From: Verrucosispora sp. WMMD573
Lineage (GTDB): Bacteria > Actinomycetota > Actinomycetes > Mycobacteriales > Micromonosporaceae
Assembly: GCF_027497175.1 (NCBI RefSeq)
Contig: NZ_CP114901.1
Coordinates: 4,526,001 to 4,590,000, forward strand
Reading direction: 5' to 3'
DNA length: 64,000 bases
The notes below the pieces were generated by a model. It saw only the letters and a program-made list of their open reading frames with translations, ran no database searches and was not told the DNA's origin. The position numbers and the translations under genes are program-made. Shown piece by piece: positions 16,006 through 23,766 of the stretch (position 1 is the stretch's first letter; each line of letters starts with the position of its first letter).

Positions 16006-16385
16006 TGACCGACCAGCAGCGGTACGAGGCCGGCATGACGGTACGCCGGCAGGTGCTCGGCGACGCCCACGTCGACCGGGCCATCGCCGGCACCGACGAG
16101 TTCACCACCGACTTCCAGGACCTGATCACCCGGTACGCGTGGGGTGAGATCTGGACCCGGGAGGGGCTGGACCGGCATACCCGCAGCTGCATCACCCTCG
16201 CCGTGCTGGCCACCCTGCACCACGACGAGGAACTCGCCATGCACGTACGCGCCGCCCTGCGCAACGGCCTCACCCCCGACGAGGTGAAGGAGGTGCTGCT
16301 CCAGGTGGCCGTCTACGCTGGTGTGCCGGCGGCGAACCGGGCGTTCAAGGTGGCCCAGGAGACGCTGCGGCAGGAGGCCCCGTGA
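16005..16385 (+). CDS. pcaC: 4-carboxymuconolactone decarboxylase
   Basis: A 126-residue AhpD-fold decarboxylase producing 3-oxoadipate enol-lactone. Recognisable family stretches are Y-E-A-G-M-T-V-R-R-Q-V-L-G-D-A-H-V-D-R, Y-A-W-G-E-I-W, R-S-C-I-T-L-A-V-L-A and E-V-L-L-Q-V-A-V-Y-A-G-V-P-A-A-N. The ATG at 16005 shares its A with the last base of the pcaD stop. The end overlaps the IclR regulator gene by 4 nt, so the regulator is made with the enzymes. Confidence 0.94.
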   Translation: MTDQQRYEAGMTVRRQVLGDAHVDRAIAGTDEFTTDFQDLITRYAWGEIWTREGLDRHTRSCITLAVLATLHHDEELAMHVRAALRNGLTPDEVKEVLLQVAVYAGVPAANRAFKVAQETLRQEAP

Positions 16386-17170
16386 ACGACGAGGCGTCGG
16401 CCCGACCCGGCGAGTTCGTCCAGTCGCTGGAGCGCGGTCTGGCGGTGATCCGGGCTTTCGACGCCGAACATCCGCAGCTGACCCTCAGCGAGGTGGCCCG
16501 GGCCACCGGGCTGACCCGGGCCGCCGCCCGCCGCTTCCTGCTCACCCTTGTCGAACTCGGCTACGTACGCACCGACGGGCGGCTGTTCTCCCTGCGTCCG
16601 CGCATTCTCGACCTCGGCTACGCCTACCTGTCCAGCCTGAGCCTGCCCGAGGTGGCCCAGCCGCACATGGAGGCGCTGGTGGCGCAGGTGCACGAGTCCT
16701 GCTCCGTGTCGGTCCTCGACGGTGACGAGGTCGTCTACGTCGCCCGGGTGCCCACCAAACGGATCATGACGGTGGGGATCAGTGTCGGCACCCGGTTCCC
16801 CGCGTACGCCACGTCGATGGGCCGGGTGCTGCTCGCCGGGCAGCCGCCCCGATGGCTCGACGACTATCTCGCCACGGCGCAGCTGCGTCCGCTGACCCGG
16901 CGCACCGTGACCGATCCGGCGAAGCTGCGTGACCTCCTGACCAGGATCGCCAACCAGGGGTACGCCCTCGTCGACCAGGAGCTGGAGGAGGGGCTGCGGT
17001 CGCTGGCCGCGCCGATCCACGGCGACAACGGCTCGGTGGTGGCCGCGGTAAATGTCTCCGCCCATGCCAGCCGCGGCTCGTTCGAGATGATCCGCAAGGA
17101 GCTGCTGCCACCGCTGCTGGCCACGGCCAAGCGCATCGAGGAGGACCTGAGCGCCGGTCCCGGTCGCTGA
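16382..17170 (+). CDS. IclR-family regulator of aromatic catabolism (PcaR/PcaU-like)
   Basis: A 262-residue IclR-type regulator. Residues 12-75 form the winged helix (S-L-E-R-G-L-A-V-I-R-A-F, L-T-L-S-E-V-A-R-A-T-G-L-T-R-A-A-A-R-R-F-L). The C-terminal GAF-like effector domain carries S-C-S-V-S-V-L-D-G-D-E-V-V-Y-V-A-R and G-T-R-F-P-A-Y-A-T-S-M-G-R-V-L-L. This arrangement is that of PcaR, PcaU and PobR, which sense 3-oxoadipate, protocatechuate or 4-hydroxybenzoate. GTG at 16382 overlaps the pcaC stop. The two related inverted repeats at 10538 and 10706 are its most likely targets. Effector and sign of regulation are not readable from sequence. Confidence 0.9.
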   Translation: MNDEASARPGEFVQSLERGLAVIRAFDAEHPQLTLSEVARATGLTRAAARRFLLTLVELGYVRTDGRLFSLRPRILDLGYAYLSSLSLPEVAQPHMEALVAQVHESCSVSVLDGDEVVYVARVPTKRIMTVGISVGTRFPAYATSMGRVLLAGQPPRWLDDYLATAQLRPLTRRTVTDPAKLRDLLTRIANQGYALVDQELEEGLRSLAAPIHGDNGSVVAAVNVSAHASRGSFEMIRKELLPPLLATAKRIEEDLSAGPGR

Positions 17171-17254
17171 CCCCGGTCCGTGCGCTACGGCGAATCGGCC
17201 CGGGGCGGCCCGTCCGCGTACCACCATGTGGGGGACGACGAACGGGGGGGCGAG

Positions 17255-18829
17255 GTGCGCGAGCTGCTGCTGGTCATCACGCTGGGCGTCGTCGTGCTGG
17301 TCGGCACCACCATCGGCGGCCGGTACCGGGTCGCCCCACCGGTGCTGCTGATCAGCCTGGGTGCCCTGGTGGCGCTGCTGCCCCCGTTCTCGCACGTGGT
17401 CCTGGCACCCGAGGTGGTGCTGCTGCTGTTCCTGCCGGCGATCCTGTACCGGGAGAGCCTGGTCACCAGCCTGCGGGAGATCAGGGCGAACATCGTGGTC
17501 ATCGCGTTGCTGGCGGTCGGCCTGGTCGGGGTCACGATGGTCGCGGTGTCGCTGGTCGTGCAGCGCTTCGGCGTCGACCCGGCGGTGGCCTGGGTGCTCG
17601 GCGCGGTGCTCGCCCCGACCGACGCCGCGGCGGTGGCCGGACTGGCCAAACGGATGCCTCGCCGGCTGCTGACCACCCTGCGCGCGGAGAGCCTGGTCAA
17701 CGACGGCACCGCCCTGGTGCTGTTCGCCATCGCGCTCGGTCTGCTCGGCGGGGGCGCCGCACCGAACGCCTTCGAACTCGTCGAGCGGATCGGCCTGTCC
17801 TTCCTCGGCGGCATCGCCGCCGGCATGGTGGTCGGCACGGTGGTGATCCTGATCCGCAAGCGCATCGACGATCCGCTGCGGGAGGGCGCGCTGAGTGTGC
17901 TCACCCCGTTCGCCGCCTTCCTGCTCGCCGACAGCATCCACGAGAGTGGGGTGCTCGCGGTGGTGGTCGCCGGTCTGATGCTCTCCTACGCCAGTCCCCG
18001 CGTGATCCGGGCCCGGTCCCGGATCCTCGCACTGTCCTTCTGGGACCTGACCACCTTCCTCGTCAACGGTGGACTCTTCGTGCTGGTCGGCATGCAGATT
18101 CCGCGTGCGGTGGAGAACGTCACGAGCGTCTCCCTGGGCCGGGCAGTCGTGATCGCGCTCGTGGTGTCCGGGGTGCTGGTGGCGGTGCGGATGCTGTGGC
18201 TGCACCTGATCGCCGGCCTGGCCCGGCTGGTGGAGCGGCGCGAGTCGCAGCTCGCCCGCCAGGTCAACTGGCGGGTGCGTACGGTAGCCGGTTGGGCCGG
18301 CTTCCGGGGGGCGGTCTCGCTGGCGGCGGCGCTCGCCGTGCCGTTGACCGCGCAGGACGGCAGCCCGGTGCCGGAACGGGATCTAATCATCTTCGCGGTC
18401 GCCACGGTGATCCTGGTGACCATGCTCGTGCAGGGCACCACCCTGCCGTTCCTGATGACCTGGGCCGGACTGCGCGGTGATCCGGAACGGGTCGAGGAGT
18501 CGCGCCAGGCGCAGCTGAATGCCACCCGATCCACCCTCGACGCGCTGCCGGACCTCGCCGACCGGGTGGGTGCCGAGGCGGAGATCCTGCACCGGCTCCG
18601 GGCCGAGTACGCGGGTCATCTGAACGCGATGCAGGCCGAGCCGGAGGACGAGTCGCTCACCGACCGGGAGGTCGAGCGGCAACTGCGCCTGGCCGCCCTC
18701 GAACACAAGCGACGCGAGATCACCACGATGCGCGACCGGCGGGAGATCGACGATACCGTGTTGCAGGAGTTGCAGGCCCGGCTGGACGTCGAGGAGATCC
18801 GACTGCTCGGCCCGATGGCCTCCGAGTGA
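17255..18829 (+). CDS. CPA1-family cation/proton antiporter
   Basis: A 524-residue membrane protein of the monovalent cation:proton antiporter-1 family (NhaP/NHE-like), probably exchanging Na+ or K+ for H+. About twelve hydrophobic helices fill residues 1-400. The ion-binding helix reads A-P-T-D-A-A-A-V-A-G-L, and E-S-L-V-N-D-G-T-A-L-V-L and G-F-R-G-A-V-S-L-A-A-A-L are the other family motifs. A charged cytoplasmic tail of about 110 residues, largely helical, follows. I place the start at GTG 17255 after a GGGGGGG tract; in-frame GTGs at 17228 and 17180 are alternatives that add only polar residues. It stands alone after the pca operon and ends in a hairpin. Confidence 0.88.
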   Translation: MRELLLVITLGVVVLVGTTIGGRYRVAPPVLLISLGALVALLPPFSHVVLAPEVVLLLFLPAILYRESLVTSLREIRANIVVIALLAVGLVGVTMVAVSLVVQRFGVDPAVAWVLGAVLAPTDAAAVAGLAKRMPRRLLTTLRAESLVNDGTALVLFAIALGLLGGGAAPNAFELVERIGLSFLGGIAAGMVVGTVVILIRKRIDDPLREGALSVLTPFAAFLLADSIHESGVLAVVVAGLMLSYASPRVIRARSRILALSFWDLTTFLVNGGLFVLVGMQIPRAVENVTSVSLGRAVVIALVVSGVLVAVRMLWLHLIAGLARLVERRESQLARQVNWRVRTVAGWAGFRGAVSLAAALAVPLTAQDGSPVPERDLIIFAVATVILVTMLVQGTTLPFLMTWAGLRGDPERVEESRQAQLNATRSTLDALPDLADRVGAEAEILHRLRAEYAGHLNAMQAEPEDESLTDREVERQLRLAALEHKRREITTMRDRREIDDTVLQELQARLDVEEIRLLGPMASE

Positions 18830-18860
18830 CAGCTGCGCGGCCAGCGGGCTCGCGCAGCTG
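18830..18860. terminator. Hairpin between convergent antiporter and PucR genes
   Basis: Perfect 10-bp inverted repeat CAGCTGCGCG / CGCGCAGCTG (18830-18839 and 18851-18860) starting one base after the antiporter stop. It can serve both strands. Confidence 0.65.
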
Positions 18861-18873
18861 GCCGCCGCCCCGA

Positions 18874-20121
18874 TCAGCCGGCTGCGGCCCCGCCCGCCGG
18901 AAGTGCGAGGGCGACCGTGAGGTCGAGCAGACTGCGTGGGTCGGTGAGTCGGTCGCCGTAGAGCTGGCGCAGTTGACCCATCCGGTAGCGCACAGTCTGC
19001 GGGTGCACGAAGAGGTCGGCGGCGACGTCGTCCCGCCGTCCCTGGTGCAGCAGCCAGGAACGCAGCGTCTCGGTGAGCCGCTCGGCGGTGGCGGCGGGCA
19101 GCGCGGCGAGCGGTTGCAGGACCCGGGCACGCAGATCGGCGAGCGCCTCGACGTCGGCGCTGAGCAGCAGCTCGGCCAGGTGCGCCTCGGTGTCCAGGGG
19201 TTCACCGTCGGCGGGTCGGTCGATACCGAGCGCGACCACCCGCACCACCCGCCGGTACGACGAGCTGACCCGGGCCCAGGGACGGCAGGGCCCGAGCACC
19301 GCGTGACGTCCGTGCAAGACCCGGGCGAGCTGCCGGCGCCGGTCACCGTGCATGTCCGGTACGAGCAGCACCGCGGTCTCCTCGCCGGGCTCGCCGGCCG
19401 GCATTTCCTCGGTGCTCTCCAGGGTGTGTTCGCCCAGCAGGGCGAGCGCTCCGCGCAGCTTCGCCTGCGGCAACAGCGCCACGGTGAGGGTCTGCGGCAC
19501 CGGCCAGTCGGCCCGCTCGGCGCTGCGCAGCAGCACGTCCTCCGCCTCACCGGCGAGCAACTGCTGGGTGAGCCGTTCCAGGTTGCGCCGTCGGGCCCGG
19601 CCCACGCTGGCCAGCTCGTCGGCATGACCCGCGACGCTGGCGGCGGAAAGCTCGTCGATGTAGGCGAACATCAACTCGGCGAACTCGGCGACCGTGGCGG
19701 CGGGCAGCCCGGTCGCCACGGTGGCGGTGGCCAGCTCCCGCCAGGAGACCCGGGCACCCACCCGGTACGCGGCCAGCAGCGCGTCCACGCTGCGGCCAGA
19801 CCGGGCCTCGCCGCTGCCCAGGGCGTACGCGGCCTCCAGCGCCGGGACCAGCGGCGTGCTCGGGTCGTTGACCTGCGAACGGTCGGCGGCCTGGGACTGT
19901 TCGAGCAGTTGCAGGAAGGTGCCCAACGCGATCTGCACCGCGTTCTCTATCTTGTCCCGCATCTGTCCGGTCAGGGTGCCGGAGTAGCTGGGCACCTCGG
20001 CCGTGATCGCGGTCACGGTCTGCCCGGCCACCAGCGGCAGCCGGTCGCGCAGTTCACGGGCCACCCGCTGGTCCAGTTCGATGCGGGCCGCCCGATTGGT
20101 CGTTCCGGATGGTTCCGCCAC
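18874..20121 (-). CDS. PucR/CdaR-type transcriptional regulator
   Basis: A 415-residue regulator with the PucR-type C-terminal helix-turn-helix at about residues 350-400 (D-D-V-A-A-D-L-F-V-H-P-Q-T-V-R-Y-R-M-G-Q-L). A GGDEF-like/CdaR middle domain and a helical N-terminal region precede it. I choose GTG 20121 because GGAGAG lies just upstream; the open frame extends much further but lacks coding character there. It is divergent from the reductase/desaturase operon with 84 bp between, so it may control membrane-lipid desaturation, but the family usually senses small metabolites and the assignment is only by position. Confidence 0.83.
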   Translation of the reverse strand: MAEPSGTTNRAARIELDQRVARELRDRLPLVAGQTVTAITAEVPSYSGTLTGQMRDKIENAVQIALGTFLQLLEQSQAADRSQVNDPSTPLVPALEAAYALGSGEARSGRSVDALLAAYRVGARVSWRELATATVATGLPAATVAEFAELMFAYIDELSAASVAGHADELASVGRARRRNLERLTQQLLAGEAEDVLLRSAERADWPVPQTLTVALLPQAKLRGALALLGEHTLESTEEMPAGEPGEETAVLLVPDMHGDRRRQLARVLHGRHAVLGPCRPWARVSSSYRRVVRVVALGIDRPADGEPLDTEAHLAELLLSADVEALADLRARVLQPLAALPAATAERLTETLRSWLLHQGRRDDVAADLFVHPQTVRYRMGQLRQLYGDRLTDPRSLLDLTVALALPAGGAAAG

Positions 20122-20205
20122 GGTTGTTCTCTCCGCACAAATGGGGTGGATCGCTTTACCTTCGCAGACCAAGAGTTTATGCCAGCGGGCCGCGACCATC
20201 GTCGT

Positions 20206-21294
20206 ATGACCACCACCGTCCCGCCACCGGACACGAGATCTTTTCGGCGCCGCCTGTGGCGGCTCGCCGAGACGGTGACCACACCGGTGCTGCCCAGCGA
20301 CTACCTCGACCTGGTCGCCCCGCTTCGCGCCGGGGCCGACCTGCGCGGCCGGATCGTCGCCGTGCATCCGGAAACCCCGGACGCGGCGACCCTGCTGATC
20401 CAACCCGGCCGTAGTTGGCGCGGCCACGTCCCCGGCCAGTACATCCGGCTCGGTGTGGACGTCGACGGGGTGCGCCAGTGGCGCGCCTACTCGGTCACCT
20501 CGGCCCCCGGCCGGCGCACCGAGCCGCTCTCGGTGACGGTGAAGGCGATCCCGGACGGCGTGGTCAGCAACCATCTGGTCCGCCGCATCCGACCGGGCAC
20601 GATCGTGCAGCTCGACCAGGCGCGCGGCGACTTCGTGCTGCCGGAGCGGGTACCGTCGCGGGTGCTGTTCCTCACCGCGGGCAGCGGCATCACCCCGGTG
20701 GCCGGGATGCTGCGCTCGGGTGCCCTGGCCGGCAGCGACGTGGTGCTGGTGCACTCGGCGCCCACCGCCGCGGACGTGGTCTTCGGCGCGGAGCTTCGCG
20801 GCCTGGCCGAGCGTGGTGCCATCCGACTGATCGAGCGGCACACCGAGGTCGAGGGCCTGCTGGACGTGGCCGAGCTGGACACCCTGGTCCCCGACCACCT
20901 GGCACGTCAGACCTGGGCGTGTGGTCCGCTCGGGCTGCTCGACGCGGCTGAGGAACACTGGTCGGCTCGCGGGCACGCCGCCAGCTTGCACACCGAGCGG
21001 TTCCGTCCCACGGTGATCACCGCAGGTGACGGCGGGACCGTCACCTTCACGCGTTCGTCGGTGACCGTGGCGGCCGCCGGCGCCACCCCGCTGCTGGATG
21101 CCGGCGAGAGTGCCGGGGTGCTCATGCCGTCGGGCTGCCGGATGGGCATCTGCTTCGGCTGCGTGCTGCCGCTGCGCCAGGGCGCGGTCCGCGACCTACG
21201 TAACGGCCAGCTCACCACCGCCCTGCCGGGCGACGGCGTACGCGTGCAGACCTGCGTGTCTGCCGCCGCCGGCCCGTGCGAACTCGAGATCTGA
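20206..21294 (+). CDS. Ferredoxin-NAD(P)H oxidoreductase of a fatty-acyl desaturase (Rv3230c-like)
   Basis: A 362-residue electron-transfer protein. The FAD domain has R-A-Y-S (near residue 94), the NAD(P) domain has T-A-G-S-G-I-T-P (near 163), and the C-terminal plant-type ferredoxin has C-x4-C-x2-C (G-C-R-M-G-I-C-F-G-C) with a fourth Cys in V-Q-T-C. The order reductase then ferredoxin is that of mycobacterial Rv3230c, the NADPH partner of the stearoyl-CoA desaturase DesA3. The desaturase follows 16 nt downstream, which matches the mycobacterial operon. ATG 20206 has no ribosome site; an in-frame ATG at 20179 is possible. Confidence 0.9.
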   Translation: MTTTVPPPDTRSFRRRLWRLAETVTTPVLPSDYLDLVAPLRAGADLRGRIVAVHPETPDAATLLIQPGRSWRGHVPGQYIRLGVDVDGVRQWRAYSVTSAPGRRTEPLSVTVKAIPDGVVSNHLVRRIRPGTIVQLDQARGDFVLPERVPSRVLFLTAGSGITPVAGMLRSGALAGSDVVLVHSAPTAADVVFGAELRGLAERGAIRLIERHTEVEGLLDVAELDTLVPDHLARQTWACGPLGLLDAAEEHWSARGHAASLHTERFRPTVITAGDGGTVTFTRSSVTVAAAGATPLLDAGESAGVLMPSGCRMGICFGCVLPLRQGAVRDLRNGQLTTALPGDGVRVQTCVSAAAGPCELEI

Positions 21295-21310
21295 TCGGAG
21301 ACCGACCGCC

Positions 21311-22468
21311 GTGACCGTGATGCAGAAGAAGGCCGACAACCCGATCGCCCACCTCACCGCCGAGGACATCGAGACCCTCGGCAAGGAACTCGACGCCATC
21401 CGGGAACGGGTGATCGCCTCCCGGGGCGAACGGGACGCCGCCTACATCCGTAAGGTCATCTCGACCCAGCGGAAGCTGGAGATCAGCAGTCGGGTGGTGC
21501 TGCTGTTCTCGCTGTTCCCGCCGGCCTGGATCGTCGGCACCGCCGGGCTGTCGGTGGCGAAGATCCTGGAGAACATGGAGATCGGGCACAATGTCCTGCA
21601 CGGCCAGTGGGACTGGATGCGCGATCCGAAGATCCACTCGACCAGCTGGGAGTGGGACCACGTCGCCCCGGCCGACCAGTGGAAGCAGTCGCACAACGAG
21701 CTGCACCACAGGTACACCAACGTGGTCGGCAAGGACAACGACCTCGGCTACGGCATCATGCGGGTCGACGAGGACCAGCCCTGGCACCCGGCGCACCTCG
21801 GGCAGCCGCTCTACAACTTCCTCAACGCCTGCTTCTTCGAGTACGGCATCGCCGCGTACGACCTCGACCTGGGGAACAAGCTGAAAAACGGGGGGCACAA
21901 GGACCCCGAGTTCCGGACCAGGCTCCGCGCGGTCGGCCGAAAGATCCGCCGTCAGTTCCTCAAGGACTACCTGCTCTTCCCGGTGCTGTCCGGCCCGTCG
22001 TTCCTGCACACCCTGGCCGCCAACTTCACCGCGAACCTGATCCGCAACCTGTGGAGCCACTCGGTGATCATGTGCGGTCACTTCCCGGACGGGGTGGAGA
22101 CCTTCGAGAAGACCTCGATCGAGGGCGAGACCCGGGGGGAGTGGTACGTGCGGCAGATGCTCGGCTCGGCCAACATCAGCGGCAGCCGGCTGATGCACAT
22201 CATGACCGGCAACCTGTCCTTCCAGATCGAGCACCACCTCTTCCCCGACCTGCCGAGCAACCGCTACCAGGAGATCGCGCCGGAGGTGCGGGCGCTCTTC
22301 GACAGGTACGGGCTGAAGTACACCACCGGCTCGCTGCCCCGGCAGGTCTTCTCCGCGTGGAAGAAGGTCTTCCGGCTCGCCCTGCCGAACCGCCGCCAGC
22401 CGGCCGCCCCCGCCACCCCGCTCGACGACTCCGCCAACCACCCCACCCCCACCCTCATCGCCGCCTGA
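21311..22468 (+). CDS. Membrane fatty-acyl (DesA3-like) desaturase
   Basis: A 385-residue integral desaturase. The three histidine boxes that hold the di-iron centre are present: H-N-V-L-H (near residue 97), H-N-E-L-H-H (near 133) and Q-I-E-H-H-L-F-P (near 306). Hydrophobic helices lie around residues 58-90 and 215-250. With the reductase just upstream it should introduce a double bond, probably delta-9, into stearoyl-CoA or a related acyl chain at the inner membrane. The GTG at 21311 has GGAG 10 nt upstream; a second in-frame ATG follows three codons later. The Pro-rich tail of about 30 residues is outside the conserved fold. Confidence 0.91.
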   Translation: MTVMQKKADNPIAHLTAEDIETLGKELDAIRERVIASRGERDAAYIRKVISTQRKLEISSRVVLLFSLFPPAWIVGTAGLSVAKILENMEIGHNVLHGQWDWMRDPKIHSTSWEWDHVAPADQWKQSHNELHHRYTNVVGKDNDLGYGIMRVDEDQPWHPAHLGQPLYNFLNACFFEYGIAAYDLDLGNKLKNGGHKDPEFRTRLRAVGRKIRRQFLKDYLLFPVLSGPSFLHTLAANFTANLIRNLWSHSVIMCGHFPDGVETFEKTSIEGETRGEWYVRQMLGSANISGSRLMHIMTGNLSFQIEHHLFPDLPSNRYQEIAPEVRALFDRYGLKYTTGSLPRQVFSAWKKVFRLALPNRRQPAAPATPLDDSANHPTPTLIAA

Positions 22469-22489
22469 CCCCGCGTCCAACCTCGTGCG

Positions 22490-22544
22490 ACTTCAGGGTT
22501 GTTGCTGGCTGAGAGCCCCGCTGACCCAACTACAACCCTGAAGT
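22490..22544. terminator. Long-loop inverted repeat after the desaturase gene
   Basis: Perfect 13-bp arms ACTTCAGGGTTGT (22490-22502) and ACAACCCTGAAGT (22532-22544) with a 29-nt loop, between convergent genes. It is one of several AT-richer inverted repeats at gene ends in the window. Confidence 0.7.
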
Positions 22545-22584
22545 TGCTCACCAGGGGCGTCCCTCGGGGTGAGGCGGGGGTGGG

Positions 22585-22761
22585 TCAGCGACGGTTGGGG
22601 TAGTTGTGGGTGGACTGGCGGCCCTTGACGAAGGCCAGCACGATCACCGCGGCGAGCGCGATGAGGCCGATGATGACCAGCCAGCGGACCGCTTCGAGAA
22701 GCAGCCCGAGCAGGACCAGCGCACCGGCGATCACGCCGACGACCCAGAGCAGGGCGCGCAT
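22585..22761 (-). CDS. Small membrane protein, 58 aa
   Basis: A 58-residue protein made almost wholly of two hydrophobic stretches (about residues 4-20 and 27-45) followed by the short basic tail F-V-K-G-R-Q-S-T-H-N-Y-P-N-R-R. The ATG at 22761 has GGGAGG 5 nt upstream, a strong site, which is why I accept so short a gene. No family is recognised. It is monocistronic and converges on the desaturase gene. Confidence 0.7.
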   Translation of the reverse strand: MRALLWVVGVIAGALVLLGLLLEAVRWLVIIGLIALAAVIVLAFVKGRQSTHNYPNRR

Positions 22762-22935
22762 CTTTACCTCCCAACCGGCCGCCCGGCCGGTCCGGGCGTT
22801 GCCGAACCGGCTACCCGTTTCCACCCGGACGATGCCATCTGTGTGGGTACCCAACCCGGCCGCCCTGGGCGTGCTACCGCGCACGGTGCTCGGGAACGCG
22901 GCGGAGGTTCCCGAGGAGCGTGATCGGGGCAGCGC

Positions 22936-23664
22936 TCAGTCGGGGAGCTGCCCCAGATAGACGGTGTTGGCCGACGCCCCGCCGGTAAGCGGGTTGGCGA
23001 ACCGCACCACGTGACTGTGGTGGGTGGGGAAGACGGCGGCCAGGTGGGCTGCGAACTCCGGGTCCGGAGGATCGTCCGACCAGAGGGCGAACACGCCGCC
23101 CGGATGCAGCAGCCGCGCCAGCCGGCGCAACCCCTCCGGCCGGTAGAAGGCGGCGTGGCTCGGATGCAGCGGATGCCGGGGAGAGTGGTCGACGTCGAGC
23201 AGCACCGCGTGGAAGCGACGCCCGGCGTCGTCGGGGTCGAGGCCCTCCGGACCGGCCACCCGGGCGAAGAAGTCGGCCCGCACCAGCCGGGTACGCGGGT
23301 CCGTGGCCAGTCCGGCGGCGAAGGGCAGCAGGCCGCGCCGATGCCAGTCGATGACGTCCTCGACCGCCTCCACCACCAGCAGGGAGGCGACCCGATCGTC
23401 CGCCAGCGCGGTGCGGGCGGTGTAGCCCAGGCCCAGCCCGCCGACGACGACGTCGAGACGGTCACCGGCCAGCGACGCCAACCCCAACCGGGCCAGCTCG
23501 ACCTCACCGGCGGTGAACAGGCTGGACATCAGGAACTCGTCGCCGAGCTTGACCTCGTACACCTCCAGGCCGAGCCGGGGATCGCGACGCCGCCGCAGAC
23601 TGATCTCGCCGATCGGTGTCGGACGCCAGGCCAGTTCCTCGAAACGTACGCTCACCGCCGGCAT
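22936..23664 (-). CDS. Spermidine-synthase-like methyltransferase-fold protein
   Basis: A 242-residue protein with a Rossmann-type nucleotide fold: V-V-V-G-G-L-G-L-G-Y-T (near residue 88), L-L-V-V-E-A-V-E-D-V (acidic ribose-binding strand), and V-L-L-D-V-D-H-S-P (near 150). Polyamine synthases share this D-V-D-H-S-P region, but the usual polyamine-site residues are not clear, so the reaction is uncertain. Many actinomycetes encode such a protein without a known substrate. The start is ATG 23664; GTG 23655 is an alternative, and neither has a strong ribosome site. It is divergent from eccB. Confidence 0.75.
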   Translation of the reverse strand: MPAVSVRFEELAWRPTPIGEISLRRRRDPRLGLEVYEVKLGDEFLMSSLFTAGEVELARLGLASLAGDRLDVVVGGLGLGYTARTALADDRVASLLVVEAVEDVIDWHRRGLLPFAAGLATDPRTRLVRADFFARVAGPEGLDPDDAGRRFHAVLLDVDHSPRHPLHPSHAAFYRPEGLRRLARLLHPGGVFALWSDDPPDPEFAAHLAAVFPTHHSHVVRFANPLTGGASANTVYLGQLPD

Positions 23665-23729
23665 GTTACCGGCCGGTGAGCTGCCGCGAGCGGCGTGACG
23701 CCCGGTCCCCGGGACATCGACGCAACGCA

Positions 23730-23735
23730 TATCCT
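23730..23735 (+). promoter_or_regulatory. Candidate -10 of eccB
   Basis: TATCCT, 31 nt before the ATG, fits the TANNNT pattern; transcription would start near 23742, leaving room for the GGAGGGGAA ribosome site. No clear -35. Confidence 0.45.
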
Positions 23736-23766
23736 GTGCCCGGTTCGTCTCGCCGGAGGGGAAGCG

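Noticed and set aside
20122..20991. N-terminal extension of the PucR gene on the minus strand
   Set aside because: It lies antisense to the well-supported reductase gene and has Arg/Gly low-complexity composition.
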